A stretch of 64,000 nt of DNA from Chrysomallon squamiferum (lineage: Eukaryota; Mollusca; Gastropoda; Neomphalida; Peltospiridae): assembly GCA_012295275.1 (NCBI GenBank), contig CM022665.1:43078152-43142151 (forward strand). The letters are read 5' to 3'. A program made the position numbers and the translations under genes. The stretch's first letter is position 1; the number at the start of each line of letters is the position of its first letter. Under the pieces are notes generated by a model. It was given only the letters and a program-made list of their open reading frames with translations, ran no database searches and was not told the origin of the DNA. This document shows, one piece after another, positions 1-13,373 of this stretch.

Positions 1-154
1 TCATCTGTGTTTTTTCTTCTTATGTGTAATTATTCTTTAATTATTATTATTATTTATTTATTTATTTATTTATTTTGAAATAATTTTTTCAGGTCCTACA
101 ATATATCATCTATTAAAAAAAATAAAAAAAAAAAAAATGTATTTTAAATTACAG

Positions 155-631
155 AAAACTATCTCATCTTTACCTAAAGAAGATCTGAAAAATATTTATT
201 TGTTTAATTCCTACTACAAAGTATATACTCGTAGGTATGTATATTACTCACAAGTGTTGATCACACTTACTCACGGTACTCATCATTCGTGCTCACTTGT
301 TCACTGTTTGTACTCGCACACTCCCTGCATTCACTCACTCACTCAATTCTTATACTTGTTCTCTCTTTAATAAAACATTTATTATTTCATTGGTTTTTAC
401 TTTTTTTTACTTTTTTTTCTCTCGTGTATAATGTAGTTTTATTAATATTAATTTTAAGTAAACATCCATGAATAATTTATATTTATAATGCAGGTTACAC
501 ATTTGATGTAAAATACATTTTTATAATTAATACAACTTTGTGGATAAAATGAAAATGTTGATTTTAAATTTTGGTGGTCTCCAGTAATACATTATCTATT
601 TGTTTGTAGTAATAATAATGATAATAATATA

Positions 632-674
<43 letters not shown>

Positions 675-2035
675 AGTACTAAATAATAATGTTCATTTCA
701 CAGTCCATAATGTTGTGTACTTTTTAATAATGCTATATATAAATATTTAAGTAAGTTACATGTGATATAATATTGTTACACATTTAAAATGTTTTATTTT
801 ATATACACAGTGTGTATACAGTTACTAAGATTAATAAATTTATGTTAATTTATTTAACAGCTACCTTGGTTTAGGTTTGATGTCCGCAAGATTCCAAATG
901 ATGGGTGGAACAGAAAATACTAAAGGTCTTTAATTTTTAATTTTTTGTGTCTCTTGCATAAATATCCAGTATGATTCTTTTTTCAATGAAGTTAATTTTT
1001 ATGCTTCTTTTCTACAAATTAAGATTTCAAGATTTAAAATACAGGATTTTTAGTTCTTTCTCTTTGCTAAAATTTACTCTAGATTTTTCTTTCTAATAAA
1101 AAAAATTCTGACTGTTTTCTGCATTTTAATCTTTTTATGAATTCTAAATTTTTCTTTATTTACACTTTCTGGAAATTCAAGATTTTTCATTTAATAAATA
1201 ATCCCCCACCATGTTCTTTGTGAATTCTGTTGTTTTCTTTTAATAATGTTTCATCTCTTTTTATTTTAGATGGACCACTTGTTATAGATGACAGTTTAAA
1301 AAGTAGTTGTCTTCCTTCATTGTACCAGGGTTCTTGGAAACATGGACCAAACACATACACTGTACAGTACGTATGATAGTTTTTATCTACAGTTTAAAAA
1401 AACAGACAGATAAAAAACCCCAAAACACCCACATTAATATGAATTTAATATAGTTAATTATATGCAATTTTGTTGGTCCTGCCTACAAAAGTTTCTGTGT
1501 GATTGTTATTCAGCTGTAAATAAAGTATTCTTATTCAGCTGTAAATAAAGTATTCTTCTTTTATTTTTCATATATGTAGCTTATCATCTGTACATGGTTT
1601 CATTTTGACTTTATTATTATTTATTATCAGTACAGAAAAACTAATGAAAATTAACAGTCATTGCAATATTAAACATTGTTACTAAAATTAAAACTAAAAC
1701 TATTACAAGCATTATTCTTTATTTTTATTATTATTGTTATTATTAATATTATTTGTGTTCACTGCTGTTACCATTGCTTTAATAATAATATTAATTTTTG
1801 TGATAATATTTTTAATTATTATTATATGTATATTGTTATTTTTTTAATAATGGTGCTGCTATTACTTCTCTGTTTTTTAAAAGTATTATTAAGTCTGTTT
1901 TTACTATTTTTATTACTGCTTGTTGTATTACTACTAATGGTCCTACCACTACTACTGCATTTGTTTTTGTTGTTGTTTTATATTTAATATTATTTTTATT
2001 ATTATTATTTTTATTATTATTATTTTTTATTTTTA

Positions 2036-2119
<84 letters not shown>

Positions 2120-4000
2120 TTGTTGTTATTATTACTGTTATTATTGTGAATATTATTATTATCATTATTATTATCATCACAGAGGAATGGAGCAAGAAGA
2201 AGCAGGATTTGACCTGTGTTACATATCAGCTTTACAAGTTCTGAGAGAGGCCAATGTTCAAGAGATTCCTGAGATGCGACAGATGACCATCTACGCATTT
2301 TCTTACTACTTCGATGTAGCCGTAGATGCCAAACTTATAGGTAAATGTGTCTTCATTTTGAACTTTACATTATGTTTAGCTTTGTGTTTTTGTCCAACCA
2401 TCATAGTGTAATGTACAGCAACTTTTTTGGATGGAGATTTTTTAAATAACCATCTTTCATTCATTTATCCTTCACAGTTATTTTTGTTCAAGAATTTTAA
2501 CATTTGGTGTCATTTGACAAGAACAAAAAGACATTTAAAAAGTTGTTTATAATAAAAAAAATGTTTTTATCTTTATAGATAACAGAGGTGGAATACTGAA
2601 GGTTCTGGATTACAAGAATGCTGCACTGAAAGGTAAGAAACATTCTAGATGTATATAAGAAATGTGTGAGAGAAAGATTTACACACAGACAGAAAGACAT
2701 GACATACAAATGTACACAGATAAAAAATGTATACCAAGAAATTAAGATACAGTTGTAGTTTTTTTTATTTCAGTAAAACATTATTGAACTTTAAACATAA
2801 TCAGTCTAAATATGCAAATATAGATCTATCTGGCAAAAACATCATTATGTTGAATTAGAAAGAAAATTTGAAATATGGATGCAATGGTCACACAAAATTA
2901 ATTAACATCCATTTTTTAAGCAAGCTAGACAATAATGTACTCTGGTTTCTTCTGCTTCATATTTATTTTCTATGTCTTATTTGTTGAGAGAGCAATACCT
3001 TTGACATATTAATAGTTAATAGTTATATATGTTGTTTGTTGTAGAATGCTCAAATCATGGCAGACATATTTACTTGTGCATGGATTTGACTTACATCTAC
3101 ACTCTTCTGCGAGTCGGTTTTCAGTTGGATGATGCCACTGCCATTCATGTGAGTTCATTTATTTACTTTTACAATACTGTGTGTCTTTATAATACTGTGT
3201 GTCTTTATAATACTGTGTGTCTTTCTCTGGTTACTGTTTATTCGGTACTGTATTTCAAAGTAATAAATATCTCTCTAGTATTTCGTTTTTAAATACCTTT
3301 CTTTCATTAATTATTAATGTTATTTTATTTTGTATTGTAATTTGAAAATACAATTATCTCAAATATGTTATTTTTTATTAGTAAATTTTCCTCATTATTT
3401 ATTAATATTGGTTTATTTTGTAATGTATTTTGAAATAACAAGTATGTCTGTAGTGTTTCGTATTTAAATACCTGCACTGATTTTCTTTGATTAATTTATT
3501 TTGGTATTGTATTTTGAAATTACAAGTATCTCAGATATCTTATTTTTAATAGTAAATTTTCTCCATAATTTTTTAATATTAGTTTATTTATAATGTATTT
3601 TGGAATAATAAGTATCTCTAGTATTTTATTTTCAAATACTAAATTTCTTTCACTAATTACTGGTATCAGTTTATTTTATCATGTATTTTGAAATAACAAA
3701 TATCTCTGTATTTATTAATAAAACTTGTGTTAGTTTATTTAACATTGTGTTTAGAAAAAAAAATAATAATAATAATAATATTAACAATAATCATAATAAT
3801 AATAATAACAGTAATCATAATAATAATAATATGAGTAGTAATAATAAGAATAATATGAGTAGTAATAATAAGAATAAATTCTGCTTGTAAGTTTTATTTT
3901 GTTTTATTTGTTTCAGGTAAAACATATTGAAAATGGGGCTGAACTAAGCTGGTCTCTAGGAATGGCCTACCACATTTTGTCTTCCCTCACAGACACATAG
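155..4000 (+). CDS. ENTPD5/6: ENTPD5/6-type nucleoside diphosphatase, C-terminal part (7 exons)
   Basis: Exons 155-234, 861-925, 1270-1366, 2183-2340, 2579-2632, 3045-3148 and 3917-4000 join in phase to 213 residues plus TAG; all introns are GT-AG. The product is the C-terminal half of a GDA1/CD39 family nucleotidase of the ENTPD5/6 (soluble or ER/Golgi UDPase/GDPase) branch. Family signatures in order are YTRSYLGLGLMSAR, a Cys-containing SCLPSLY stretch, FDLCY, YAFSYYFD (apyrase conserved region 5 area), GGILKV, YLCMDLTYI, and a WSLGMAYHIL C-terminus. There is no C-terminal membrane segment, as in ENTPD5/6 and unlike cell-surface CD39. The earlier apyrase regions, including DLGGAS, must lie left of the window. 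The exon 3 donor is placed at 1367 (GTACGT) and not at 1371, because only that choice keeps frame with the next exon. ENTPD5 versus ENTPD6 cannot be decided; an invertebrate gene may be co-orthologous to both. Confidence 0.93.
634..672. repeat. (GT)n microsatellite
   Basis: About 19 uninterrupted GT units inside the ENTPD intron 235-860, preceded by a short AAT tract. Confidence 0.9.
1980..2180. repeat. (ATT)n microsatellite abutting a splice acceptor
   Basis: About 200 bases of ATT repeats, perfect from about 2040 to 2118 and degenerate towards both ends, run right up to the acceptor of the ENTPD exon that starts at 2183. The usual polypyrimidine tract is replaced by TTATTATCATCACAG. Confidence 0.9.
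3165..3225. repeat. 18-bp tandem repeat, about 3 copies
   Basis: The unit aatactgtgtgtctttat is repeated about three times just inside the last ENTPD intron, 20 bases after the donor at 3149. Confidence 0.8.
3240..3725. repeat. Diverged ~87-bp tandem repeat, about 6 copies
   Basis: The last ENTPD intron (3149-3916) is built largely from a diverged tandem repeat. The marker tgtattttgaaataacaa recurs near 3245, 3333, 3419, 3505, 3591 and 3679, a spacing of 86-89 bases. Each unit also contains a tatctctagtattt-like and a ttaatattagtttatttt-like block. Copies differ by many substitutions, so the array is old. Confidence 0.75.
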
Positions 4001-4499
4001 TCACACAAAATAATTTTGTTTCCTATTTCAACTCAGGTTTCAGTATTGTAGGTAAAACAAAGAGAGATCTCAAATCAGACAAAAAAGAAAATCCACATTT
4101 ATTGCTCACAGTTCATAAGAAGATATTTAATATCAGTATGTATGCACAAATTCTGGAAACTTTCTGTTCTGTTTTCCTCATGTACATTTTTTTTGTACTT
4201 AATTTACTGAACACTCCCTTTCTATTTTTTGTGCATATGTAATTTTATTGATGTCCTCTTGAATATCACATTATTTTTATATAATAAGAATACTGATCTA
4301 TGCGAAAAAAAATGTATTCTTTAGTTAATCAAATATGTTCTGTCTTTCTTGTGCATCCATATTTAATTTTTTAATTTTTTTGTTTTTATTAGTTTGTCAT
4401 TTGGTTTTGAACACTTTAAAAATATTCAGAAATGTTGTTTGTTTCTGTGGTATAATTACATTTACAAATCATAGTTTTTAATTTTTTATTTTATTTATT

Positions 4500-4505
4500 A
4501 ATAAA
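4500..4505 (+). terminator. Candidate polyadenylation signal of the ENTPD5/6-like gene
   Basis: An AATAAA hexamer lies 500 bases after the stop codon and is followed by a T-rich stretch. The sequence is so AT-rich that this hexamer occurs often by chance, so this is only the first well placed candidate. Confidence 0.35.
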
Positions 4506-4699
4506 GATATTTTGATATTTTTTAATTTTTTTTTTTTTTTTTTTTTATTTGTGGTTTTGGGTTGTTGTTGGTTTGGGTGTTTTTTTTAATAACTAATCTC
4601 AAACAAAAAGTATTATAGTAATACTGTCAATGTATTTACATTTATACCATTACTAAATTATAATTTAAGTATTTATTGTTGTTATATTTCACCATTATG

Positions 4700-5400
4700 T
4701 ATAACATTATAAATATAATATTATTGTGAATTAAGCATTTACATCCATAGATCTCCATATTTAAATACTCCATGTTTAAAATGGTATAATATTATTATGA
4801 TTTATTTAAATTCATAGATCATTCTATTTAAATATTATACAGCCTATTTTGTTATTACATTATTGTTTAAACAAAGTGTTAAATCAGTATGATATAATTA
4901 TGAATAGAATATTTAAATTTATAAATGTTATATTTAAATATACAACCTACTTTCTTAAAAGAAATGTTAAATCAGAATAATATAATTATGAATTATAGGT
5001 TTAAATATTACAGCTAAAAAGAAATGTTAAATCAGTATATTATTATAAAATAACTATTTAAATGTTCAGCTTTTTTTTTTTACCTCTTTCTTAAAACAAG
5101 GTGTTAAATCAGTATAATTTTATTTTAAATTAAATATTAAACTTCATAGACTTTAACATTTAAATATTACAACTTATTATTTGATTCTAAATAGAAATGT
5201 TAAATCAGTATAATGTTATTATAAATTAAAGATTTAAATTCATAGATCTTCGTATTTAATTATTTTACGGTCTTCTTTCTTATAACTTCATTCTAACAAA
5301 AATGTTAGATCAGTATAAAGTTATTTTGAAAAAACTTTTAAATTTGAAGACCTTCATATTTAAAAATTATATAACCAGCTATCTCGTTACTTCAAAAAAT
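4700..5400. repeat. Diverged tandem repeat field with GTTAAATCAGTAT marker
   Basis: The word tgttaaatcagtat recurs near 4878, 4962 (one change), 5023, 5101, 5193 and 5300 (one change). Between copies there is a loosely kept order of tttaaattcatagatcttc and tatttaaatattacaacct blocks. Spacing varies from about 60 to 107 bases, so this is an old, indel-ridden tandem array. Confidence 0.6.
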
Positions 5401-6484
5401 TCATTCATTCTTAAAAAATATTTATAAAACAATTTAATTATCAATAAATTTACATTATTCAAATTTAGTTGTAAATTTTTGTTTTAAATTTATTTATTAA
5501 TTTAATTATAAAAATGTTTTTTTGTGGGTTTTTTCTCAAGTATGTATGGTTTTCAAGAATCACTTTAATGACAATCATTAAAATATTTGGGGTCATTTTG
5601 GTTCATGTACATCTTCACCATTTAGTAAATACATTTTGAAAATTTTATCGTGCTGGATGCATTTTTACCATTTACTGTGCAGGTCTTGACAATTATGACG
5701 AAAAATTAATGTTTTATTATAAATAAGAATTTTAACGAGTTTGTTAACTGTTGTGTTTTTTTCATGAGTGATTTTATTACTGCTTTCTTTATATTTTTAT
5801 TTTATTTATTATTTATTTATTTATTTATTATTTTTATTTTTACTTTTATTTACTTTTTTTATGTCAGCAATGATTTACATAGTTGTTCTTTATTCTAAAT
5901 ATTTGTTTAAAAAGATTGACATATCATGATTACAAAAGATATTGTATTTTTATTATGTGATAGCAAATGAAAACATAACAATCTGATACAAAAATTAATC
6001 TTACATACTGTTTTTATATATATATAATAATATCCATGTTTTTACTATTTACATATTTGAAATAAGATATACAGTTTTGTTTTCTTCCAAGAAAACTAAT
6101 TTGTTCAGTAACCTTAGCAACGATACATCATTCACAGTTATTCCAGTAACAGCACAACGATAAATAAATGAAGAAAAAGAATCGAAAGATTTAAATTTTG
6201 CTTTATGTAATTGTCGTTCTTCAAAATTTTTGCATCTCCAGAAATTTTTCTCATTGAATTTTACAATCAATCACTGGAAATTACTGGTAAAATTTACAGC
6301 TGAAATGACAGTTGATTTTTATTTCTTCCAAGTTTTAAATTATTTTATTTAATTACTGTTTTTATTTTGGTTAATAAAAAATATTCTTAATTTCATGGAC
6401 GGTAGTGTAGAAAATTCTTTGTCTTAGCAGATTTAGTGTCCTTGTAGAATCGCTAGATCGGAAATGGTTGTGTGATGTGATTAT

Positions 6485-6615
6485 TTCCCTTAGTAGCTCA
6501 TTTCATAAAATACTTCATTTCCATTCAATGGATCTGGGTTCAAATCCACACAGTGGAAGCTGATTATGTTTTTACATCAGAAGTAACGAATACATTTTAA
6601 ATTTTTTTTTTTTAA
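6485..6615 (+). mobile_element. tRNA-derived SINE-like fragment
   Basis: An A-box-like tagctcatttcataaaat is followed about 35 bases later by a good B box, gggttcaaatccacac, and then tggaagct. This spacing and order match a tRNA-derived SINE head. The piece ends in an A/T-rich tail near 6600-6630. It cannot fold as a full tRNA by eye, so I call it a decayed SINE and not a tRNA gene. Confidence 0.4.
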
Positions 6616-7713
6616 TTTTAATTTTTTTTTTTATTATTTAATATATGCTGGCATATGTAATTTTGTTGTCATAGTATGTGTGTATTTCTCACACATTAAA
6701 TAAGATGGTTCTTTGTCCCAGAATATAAAACACCTAACAATATTAACAAACTTGTAAATATGCACTGCAATAAATTTTTCTATGACAGTTGATATTTTGT
6801 TCTCAGGATTTTACTGTAGAATTATTTTCCTGTAATATATTGGTTTCAAGTTTTCATATTTTTAAACAGTTGACTGATATTTAAATTCAGTTTAAGACAC
6901 ATCATTTTTAGCTTTGTTTTGGGGTTTTGGGGGCACTAAATGTGTCCTAATAAAGCATAATAATAAAATAAGAAGTGTGAACAAATGTATGTATCTACAG
7001 TGCAGCTAGAATTTTTATTCTGCTGTCATGTTTAGTTTCGGAAAATAAACATTTTATTGACAATCTGAAATAGCATAAATTTCTGAAAACATTTTCTACA
7101 TTCCTGATCTAAAAACCAGCAGAAATCTTTTATTAAGTATATTGATTATACATTTTCATCTGAGAAGGTCAAATGTACTGAAGAAAATTTGTAGATGTAA
7201 TTTTGTTTGCATTTGTTTCCTTTCTGACTTTTTAAAATTTATTTAATTTTTTTTTTTTTTTTTTTTTTTAAGAGACAAAAGTAACAAAAGTAAATTAAAA
7301 TAACACAATCCCAAGTGGTAATGAACATTAATATTTTTGTGGTTTTAATTCTTTACAAAACAGCAGTACGTTTTGCTGAGCATGATAATAAAGGCAACAA
7401 CAATGCTGGGATTTCTGTTAGCTCAGTGGTATTTACACAGTAACTTTAAATGTTTTTAGTGTGTTGACTTTATGGTTCTGTTTGTCTCAGAAAATGTGTT
7501 GTTAATTGTATTTAATTGACAAACAGTGAGCTTCAGGCCAGTATTTACAAATGTGATCCATTCCTTTAAGAATATACATTTAGTTGTTATTAGTATTAAA
7601 TATATTTAGATTCTTAGTTATTCAGAAAATTTAAAAATAATACAGGTTCTTACCGTTATATTAGTTATTTTTTTAAAATCCGTTACTATTTTGTATGATA
7701 TCCAAGCAATATT

Positions 7714-7749
<36 letters not shown>

Positions 7750-10522
7750 TCTGTTTATTAAATATTAAATTTAAATTGTATCTGCTTTCGTATGATAGCT
7801 GACAATAGCCAAAGTAAAAAAAAAATATATTTTTTAAAGATTAAAAAACAAAAACATCAAAATTACCAGACTTAAAATGCTTATGGCAGCTATTACTGTT
7901 GATGGTTTTGTGTGTGATGCATGAAAATTAGTCACAAATTAGTCTGTACATGTGTAAGTGTTTGTTAATGTGTATAAAAGCAATGGTCTGTTGTGATTAA
8001 TTATTATAAGATGCCATGTTTTACACAAATTTTGGTGCAACCAACAGTTAAAATTTTATTTTCTGGGTATAGCTGTAGGTTCTTATTTTGAACTATACAC
8101 ATGAAAGAGATTTTGGAGTTTTATTAAATACTTAATTTTTTTTAACAAATTAGGGCAAATTTTTTTTTTTACAGTATCCTTAACTTACAAAAATCTATGT
8201 GTGATTACTAATATAATAAATGCTGAATTAATTTAATGGTATATATATTTATTTATTTATTATATATATATATATATATATATATATTTTTTTTAAAGAT
8301 GTTATTATAACTGTATAAAATAACAAAATCTGTGCAATTTATGCCAACTTAATAATTTTCTTGTTATAATTTATTATTTTATGAAGTTAGTTTTTTTATT
8401 TTATTTGTTAAAGTGTAAACTAGCTGAATTTAATTTATAAAAATATCTTGGTAGTACAGATACAGATTAAAATGATAAACATCGAATAAAAATTGCCTTG
8501 TTAATCATTAAATAAATTTACATAATTGTTTTTATTAGCATGGTGCTGTGATTTTACTACTAATACAAATATAAGAAAAAGTTATAAATATTTTTTTTTA
8601 AACAACATGTATTCTATTTTAATTATGAAAGCATTGAGGAGAAATGATTTGACAACTTCTGTTACAAATCAACAAATCCAGCTTAAATCATATACTGTTT
8701 ATTTTTTAAAACACTAGCATAATAAATATTATTATATTGTTAATATTGAAACACTCTAGAATTAGTATTAAGTGTGTACATTGTGTATTGAGGCACACTA
8801 TAATTATATACTGTATTAGTAAAGATACTGGTTTGTCACAGACACAGAAACAGAAATAGTGTGACAGAACAAAATTAATATAGTGATATATGCATTATTA
8901 TATATTTTGTGATTTTCTTTATTATTTGGAATTAACACATTAAAAGCTCTTTTTTTTACTACATTTGTGTTGTTTTTAATTTAGAAAAGCATTTTTGAAA
9001 TTACTGGATAAAGAAGTAAGAAATGTGTATGTTAAATAAAATTAGTACAGTGAAGAACAGGAATGCCCATTTAACTATCTTTAATAAAGCAATCATTTGA
9101 GACTGGCTAAAAAAAAAAAGAAGAAAATTGTCCAGTAAGATATGACTGCCAAATGAATAATGAAAAGAACTGTTTTTAACATAGTAGAACAAGTAAAGGA
9201 TGACATAAGCACTGCATCTGAAATCGAGTTATTCTGTTGTTTCAATACTGGGAAGCAAGCTGGTGTATGTGTAATGGCCGACTTGTACATATTTAAAGCA
9301 TATTTTATTGGCACATGTGACCCAAACCATCTTGTTTTATAGTTCATCACAGTCTTGAACGCTCCATGACTATGAGCCTGCAAATTATTTAAATTATTAC
9401 ATTCACACAATTTTAACAAAAAAAAAAAAAAAAATAAAATAAAATAAAACATAATAATAATAAAATAAAAACAAATATATTTTTTTTCAAATGTGTATTT
9501 TCTTTATATACAGAAAATACACATAAATCTTTAATACATTTGACAGTTTTATTTATTAACTCACTGCTTTTAAAATGAAATACTGTTAACAAAATTGTAT
9601 TTTTAGACCTAAAAGTGTCAATTAAACACTAATGACGTATCTTTTAAGAACACACAAATAAGTAATTTATGAAATTAAATATAGTTCTGTCTGTCCCCAA
9701 AAGCCATATTTGTGGTCAGTGCATGAAAATCTAGAAACATATTTCGTCGTCATACTTTGTCACCATTTATAGTCATTGCTGGATAAAATTGTTTATACCT
9801 ACAGAATCCATTTATTTATTAATAAAAATAACACTGAAAAATAAATAGCACCACGTTCTAAGAATGTGACTTAAGAAGGAATAAAATGTTCAATATATAA
9901 TTGCTTAGATAAATAAATAAATAATAAAACTAAAGTTAAGTTTGTTACAGAAATAATGAAATTAATTGTTTTGTGAAAAATATGAAAGAGAACACATTTT
10001 CTTTTCATTAATATTTAATGCATTAATTTGTTGTTTTTGCTGAATTGCAAGAACCTGCAAACTTCAATCACCAAACACTTGCTCGCCAAAACGTGAGTTG
10101 AACCCATCTGGAACATAATTTTGATAATTCAGTGATACAGTATCATTCCGTATTTTATGTTTTGTAAATATCTTCTCGGTTCGTTGTTTGGTGCGGCTGG
10201 CACAAATCAGAGCTCTATTTGGGTTTCAAAGGCAGCATTTCAACTTATCATAAGTTTTATGACGTACAAAATATGTTTTATTTACATCCATACTCGACTT
10301 GTGTAATTTACTTGATTACTGCAGAACAAATAGTTTGGAAAAGAGACCATTTTGCTTTCAGATCTTGTTTGCTTTATTTTTCGGCTTAGTTCTGTTGTTT
10401 TTTTTTTTTTTTTAGATGGGTAACTAAAAGACCTTTCTGTCAGTGGCGATCTAAACTCAACACTTCTAATACATCAAGTAAAAAACAAAATGAAGTCGTT
10501 AAATAAAGCAACACCAAAGAAT

Positions 10523-10617
<95 letters not shown>

Positions 10618-10832
10618 ATAAATAATATATATATGTATGTATGTATGTATGTATTTTTAACGTATTATTTTCCTCTCAAACATTGTTGAAAGAGTTTTAA
10701 TAGTTTTAAAACTTTAAAAAATCACTAAGATGTCAATTAATATACATAATGTTTTCTAAACAATAATAAAAAGAAGGGCAGAATGTGATTTAATCTCTCT
10801 CTCTCTCTCACACATACACACACACATAAATA

Positions 10833-10864
<32 letters not shown>

Positions 10865-11040
10865 GTATATATTTTTAACGTATTAAAATCCTCTCAAACA
10901 TTGTTGAGTTTTAATAGTTTAAAAACTTTTAAAAATCACTAAGATGTCATTTAATATACATAATTTTTTCTAAAAACAATAAAAAAGAAGGGCAGAATGT
11001 GTGATTTAATTTCTCTCTCTCTCTCTCTATATATATAATT
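10523..11040. repeat. Tandem ~240-bp duplication carrying CT/CA/TA/TATG microsatellites
   Basis: Copy 1 (about 10523-10792) and copy 2 (about 10793-11010) share this order: (CT)n, (CA)n, ataaataatatat, (TATG)n, tttttaacgtatta, cctctcaaacattgttga, aatcactaagatgtca, aagaagggcagaatgtg, tgatttaat. A third (CT)n block starts a partial copy at about 11011. The repeats differ in length between copies while the unique part is nearly identical. Confidence 0.85.
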
Positions 11041-13373
11041 TCTTTCTCGTTCTTCTCTCTCTCTTATATATATATTTCTTTAATTATGTTCTTCTGCTAC
11101 TGTATGTGTGTGTGTGAGGGTGGGTGGGTGTGTAAACTATTTCGTTTTTTATTTAAAACAAAAACTCAAAGCCAGATGACAATAAAATAGTTTTATTCAA
11201 ACAAGGAAGATTTAAAACATAAACCAACAAAATACACGGGAATTTATAACAGTGACGATATTTCACAAATAAATAAAGTTAGTGTATATAAAACAACAGT
11301 GAACAGTAACAACAGTTAACCATACCAACCAACAAACCATCCATACCAGTATGGAATAATTCATTCTAAAGTATTCCGGAAAACTAATATTTTTAAATGT
11401 TATTTGTATTGTGGAATATAACAGCTAATAGGCTAACAAATAATTAATTTTAATCTCACACATGGCAACTATCACAGACATATGTTATTAATACTGTTGT
11501 ACAAAACAGAGGGTTACTGTTATTTTTACGATCTATGATATGTATGTATATACGTAAGTACGTACGTATGTATCTACGTAAATGTGTGTGTGTGTGTGTG
11601 TATGTGAAAGATGGAGAGAACAAAATGTAGGTTTATTAATAATAAATAAATAAAATAAAAAGTAAAACCTGAATTAAATACGCGAAAATCTGAATTATAC
11701 ATCGGTTTGAGCGGAGATGCAAACACTTCTATTTCATAACAACCTGCAAAAGCCATGGCAAGAAATTAATTTTCAATCTTCACTTCTTGGACAGTTCCTG
11801 CAGCATGCCCACCCTTAATACTGTTAGTGTATACAAATACTGTATAAAATTATCTAAAATTACACTACGCTTTTTGTAGCTGTGGCTATTACAAAAATAT
11901 AGTAAAATGATAACGATTACTGTACTCTAGGCACCTATGGGTTTCCATACTATTATTCTTTGAGCACTCAGTTTATCTGCAGTAACAAAACGTTAAAGAG
12001 CGAAGTCTGGTTTTTCAAGTATGAATATAAAACACGAATCATTTTAAATGTACAAAACGACGAGAAGAGAATGAAAAAAGAAGATGGAAAGCCACAGGAA
12101 AATGAAAAGGCACGCGGGGTTTTTATAAATGATTTATAATAATAATAATAAAAAGTAATACACTGAAGCAATATAAAACCATCTTGTTATACATTTCATT
12201 ACGTTTATTTTTTCTTACGTCATTGATGCACGAATTGAAAAACAATACAAATCTGAGCAATATAATAAAGAAATTGATTTAAATTTATTTGACAACGTTG
12301 TAATATATATATGAGATAGGCATAAAAAAAAAATTCTGATAAAAGAAAGAAATAAACACAAATACCCGAAAATTTTAAATTAATAGGCCTATTATCTTTT
12401 TAAAAATGAATGACAAAAACATAAAACATCTAACTTATTTATAAAAAAAGTTACAATTTTTAATATTCTCGTCGTCAATTAATGAATGGTGTTTGAAATT
12501 AATTAAATATTTGGCTTACGTCCATAAAAACATAAAACTACCAGGTGACCATAGAGTTCACATCCAACAAGTTAAATCCACTGTGATCCATATTTTTAAA
12601 TATTCTTTATTATTTATACATATTCATACATTATATAGAGACAGACAAATACATACTGACATAACAGTCGATGAACAGACTGACAGAGATATAAATATAC
12701 AGAAAGACAGAGATAATTAAGGATACTATAATACTTTTAAATATGTTAGTATATTTTCTCTAACAGATGTGAACAGGCACGTACAAATCATGAAACTGTA
12801 ATACCACCTTCCCTTTTATGAAGATCTGCTCTATTAATAATGAAGGTTGTTACATTTTAAAGTTGTATGATGACCGCCCCACTTCTGAAATTTTAGATGC
12901 ACCTCTGCATATATAAATTGATACTACGATTAGCTTTTGCGTATTTTGTCGTTTCTTTCATTATTAATGTTTCAGACACGATGAAATCCGGTATTTATAA
13001 GATTTTCACAGTTTTGTTATCGTAAAGATAATTTGAAAAAATATCATCCCTGACTTATGAGATGAACCTCCTCTGATTCAAATTTCGAGGTAGATGATTG
13101 TTAATTGGCATTTAAAACTTCACCTTCAAACGTAACATTCTGTTGACAACCTCAAAATCCATGATTCACCTAGCTCAGAAATGAAATCAGAAAAAGTTTC
13201 ATCTCCCAATTAACATTTAATTTTTAACAGAACCAAAGACTTTCGAGAGATATTGAATACACCACGATCCCATTTAATTTTATCTCCGTACCGTATATAC
13301 TCGAAGAAATGAGCCTGTAAAATAATTTTACTGGAAGAAATGAAAAATTTGGTTTTGTACCGTAGTTACTCTA

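Larger units (their letters stand above)
4001..13373. other. Intergenic region, no gene supported
   Basis: 9.4 kb between the convergent ENTPD-like (+) and glutamate receptor (-) genes. It includes both 3' UTRs, whose ends I cannot fix. The rest is AT-rich sequence with poly(T) runs (about 4529-4546, 7248-7271 and 7718-7747), an AT dinucleotide run (about 8263-8286), a diverged repeat field at 4.7-5.4 kb, a SINE-like piece at 6.5 kb and microsatellite-bearing duplications at 10.5-11.0 kb. Short open frames here, such as 9160-9342 (+) and 11574-11756 (-), lack splice context or any family resemblance. Confidence 0.7.

Noticed and set aside
1676-2298. Long Ile-, Asn- or Leu-rich frames on both strands
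   Set aside because: They are translations of the ATT microsatellite and its degenerate borders.
6485-6560. A functional tRNA gene
   Set aside because: The B box is good, but the A-box region and stems do not form a cloverleaf by eye; a decayed SINE head fits better.
9160-9452. Overlapping open frames on both strands (60 and 119 codons)
   Set aside because: No family resemblance and no paired splice sites; the minus-strand frame includes poly-Phe from an A/T run. The stretch is less AT-rich than its flanks but I cannot support a gene.
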